NCBI GenBank assembly: GCA_913051755.1
Contig: CAJXBR010000006.1
Span: forward strand, 1 to 39,666
Length of the DNA: 39,666 nucleotides
Source of the DNA: an uncultured Flavobacteriaceae bacterium
GTDB taxonomy: Bacteria; Bacteroidota; Bacteroidia; Flavobacteriales; Flavobacteriaceae
Reading direction: 5' to 3'
The notes beneath the pieces were generated by a model. It saw only the letters and a program-made list of their open reading frames with translations, was not told the DNA's origin and searched no databases. The position numbers were made by a program, and so were the translations under genes. Positions 39,339 through 39,666 of the stretch are shown piece by piece; the stretch's first letter is position 1, and every line of letters begins with the position of its first letter.

Positions 39339-39346
39339 CAAAAATA
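39339..39346 (-). promoter_or_regulatory. -7 promoter element (TATTTTTG) of the ilv operon
   Basis: A perfect TAnnTTTG match on the minus strand, the only one in the 250-base gap upstream of ilvD. It implies a leader of about 70 bases. A weak GGTGT/ACACC hairpin (39307-39323) lies in that leader. No -33 TTG at normal spacing. Confidence 0.5.
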
Positions 39347-39516
39347 TAGTTTTAAACAATTGATTATTAACGTGTTACGTTTAAATTATTAACTATGTCT
39401 AACAATTGTTTTATTTTTAAACTTCAAAGATGCAGTAAATTCAAGATTTCACAAATAAAAACTTTTTATTTTTCTTAAAATTTGAGACCATGTTAATTTT
39501 TGTAACATTGTAGTCT

Positions 39517-39666
39517 ATGAAAGTTGAAAATATAAGCTTTAAACACTCACTTGTTCAATCGCAAAGATTGTTTTTTGACAGGGGAGGTACACGATCGATA
39601 AAATCCCGTAAACTACTATTGAAAAAACTCAAAGAAGTCATTCAATCTGAGGAAGATGCAATCAAT
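39517..39666 (+). CDS. Aldehyde dehydrogenase family protein, N-terminal part (runs off window)
   Basis: Fifty codons from the ATG at 39517 are open to the window end. The sequence SQRLFFDRGGTRSIKSRKLLLKKLKEVIQSEEDAI matches the helical N-terminus of class 3-type aldehyde dehydrogenases, in which R..K.L..L...I...E..I forms the first helix pair. No catalytic part is inside the window, so the call is tentative on function. It is divergent from ilvD with a 253-base gap. TAACATTG at 39502-39509, one base off the -7 consensus, is a possible promoter. Confidence 0.6.
   Translation, partial: MKVENISFKHSLVQSQRLFFDRGGTRSIKSRKLLLKKLKEVIQSEEDAIN

Overview
The window reads as housekeeping chromosome from a member of the Bacteroidota, most likely a marine-type Flavobacteriia. 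Three things support this. The DNA is A+T-rich. The promoter -7 element TAnnTTTG recurs just upstream of genes on both strands. Several proteins are typical of that group: a fused E1 alpha/beta dehydrogenase, an exonuclease/GIY-YIG fusion, a lone HsdR N-terminal domain protein beside holA, and a Bacteroidota-style ABC-F ATPase. I see no phage, insertion sequence, CRISPR array, tRNA or rRNA. I also see no large undescribed system; the interest lies in gene decay, junction structure and promoter layout.

Layout. 1-5.8 kb: fused 2-oxoacid dehydrogenase E1, holA (minus), HsdR_N-domain protein, family 2 glycosyltransferase, and an OmpA-domain lipoprotein followed by a strong terminator. 5.8-6.4 kb: a stretch with no intact gene, which holds a decayed minus-strand relic of a YrdC/Sua5/YciO-family (threonylcarbamoyl-AMP synthase-like) gene. 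6.4-13.4 kb: UvrD/PcrA helicase (minus), then recG and pheT. 13.4-17.6 kb: a small membrane protein and DUF2007 protein, then on the minus strand an ABC-F ATPase, transaldolase, a short-chain dehydrogenase and the SRP RNA gene. 17.6-22.8 kb: two lipoproteins (glutamine cyclotransferase-like and beta-helix-like), glyA, smpB and pcm. 22.8-27 kb: a plus-strand run of a Gfo/Idh/MocA oxidoreductase, a DUF1015 N-terminal relic, the YggS PLP protein, exonuclease/GIY-YIG and miaA. 27-31 kb: phoH-purC (minus), a SAM hydroxide adenosyltransferase, and dnaN. 31-39.3 kb: a minus-strand ilvD-ilvB-ilvN-ilvC-ilvA operon for isoleucine and valine, trailed by a GapN-like NADP-dependent aldehyde dehydrogenase. 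The window ends inside a plus-strand aldehyde dehydrogenase.

How the genes work together. The ilv cluster makes a near-complete isoleucine/valine route: IlvA gives 2-oxobutyrate, IlvBN acetohydroxyacids, IlvC dihydroxyacids and IlvD 2-oxoacids; only the transaminase is missing here. holA, dnaN, recG, uvrD and the exonuclease/GIY-YIG protein serve replication and repair. pheT, miaA, smpB, the SRP RNA and the ABC-F protein serve translation and protein export.

The region is very compact. Six of seven convergent gene pairs abut or overlap at their 3' ends, and the only exception is the junction that carries the YrdC-family relic. Several start codons lie only 4-5 bases after a -7 element, suggesting leaderless mRNAs, and TTG starts are frequent. 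All function calls rest on reading the sequence and on knowledge of protein families; no database search was run.
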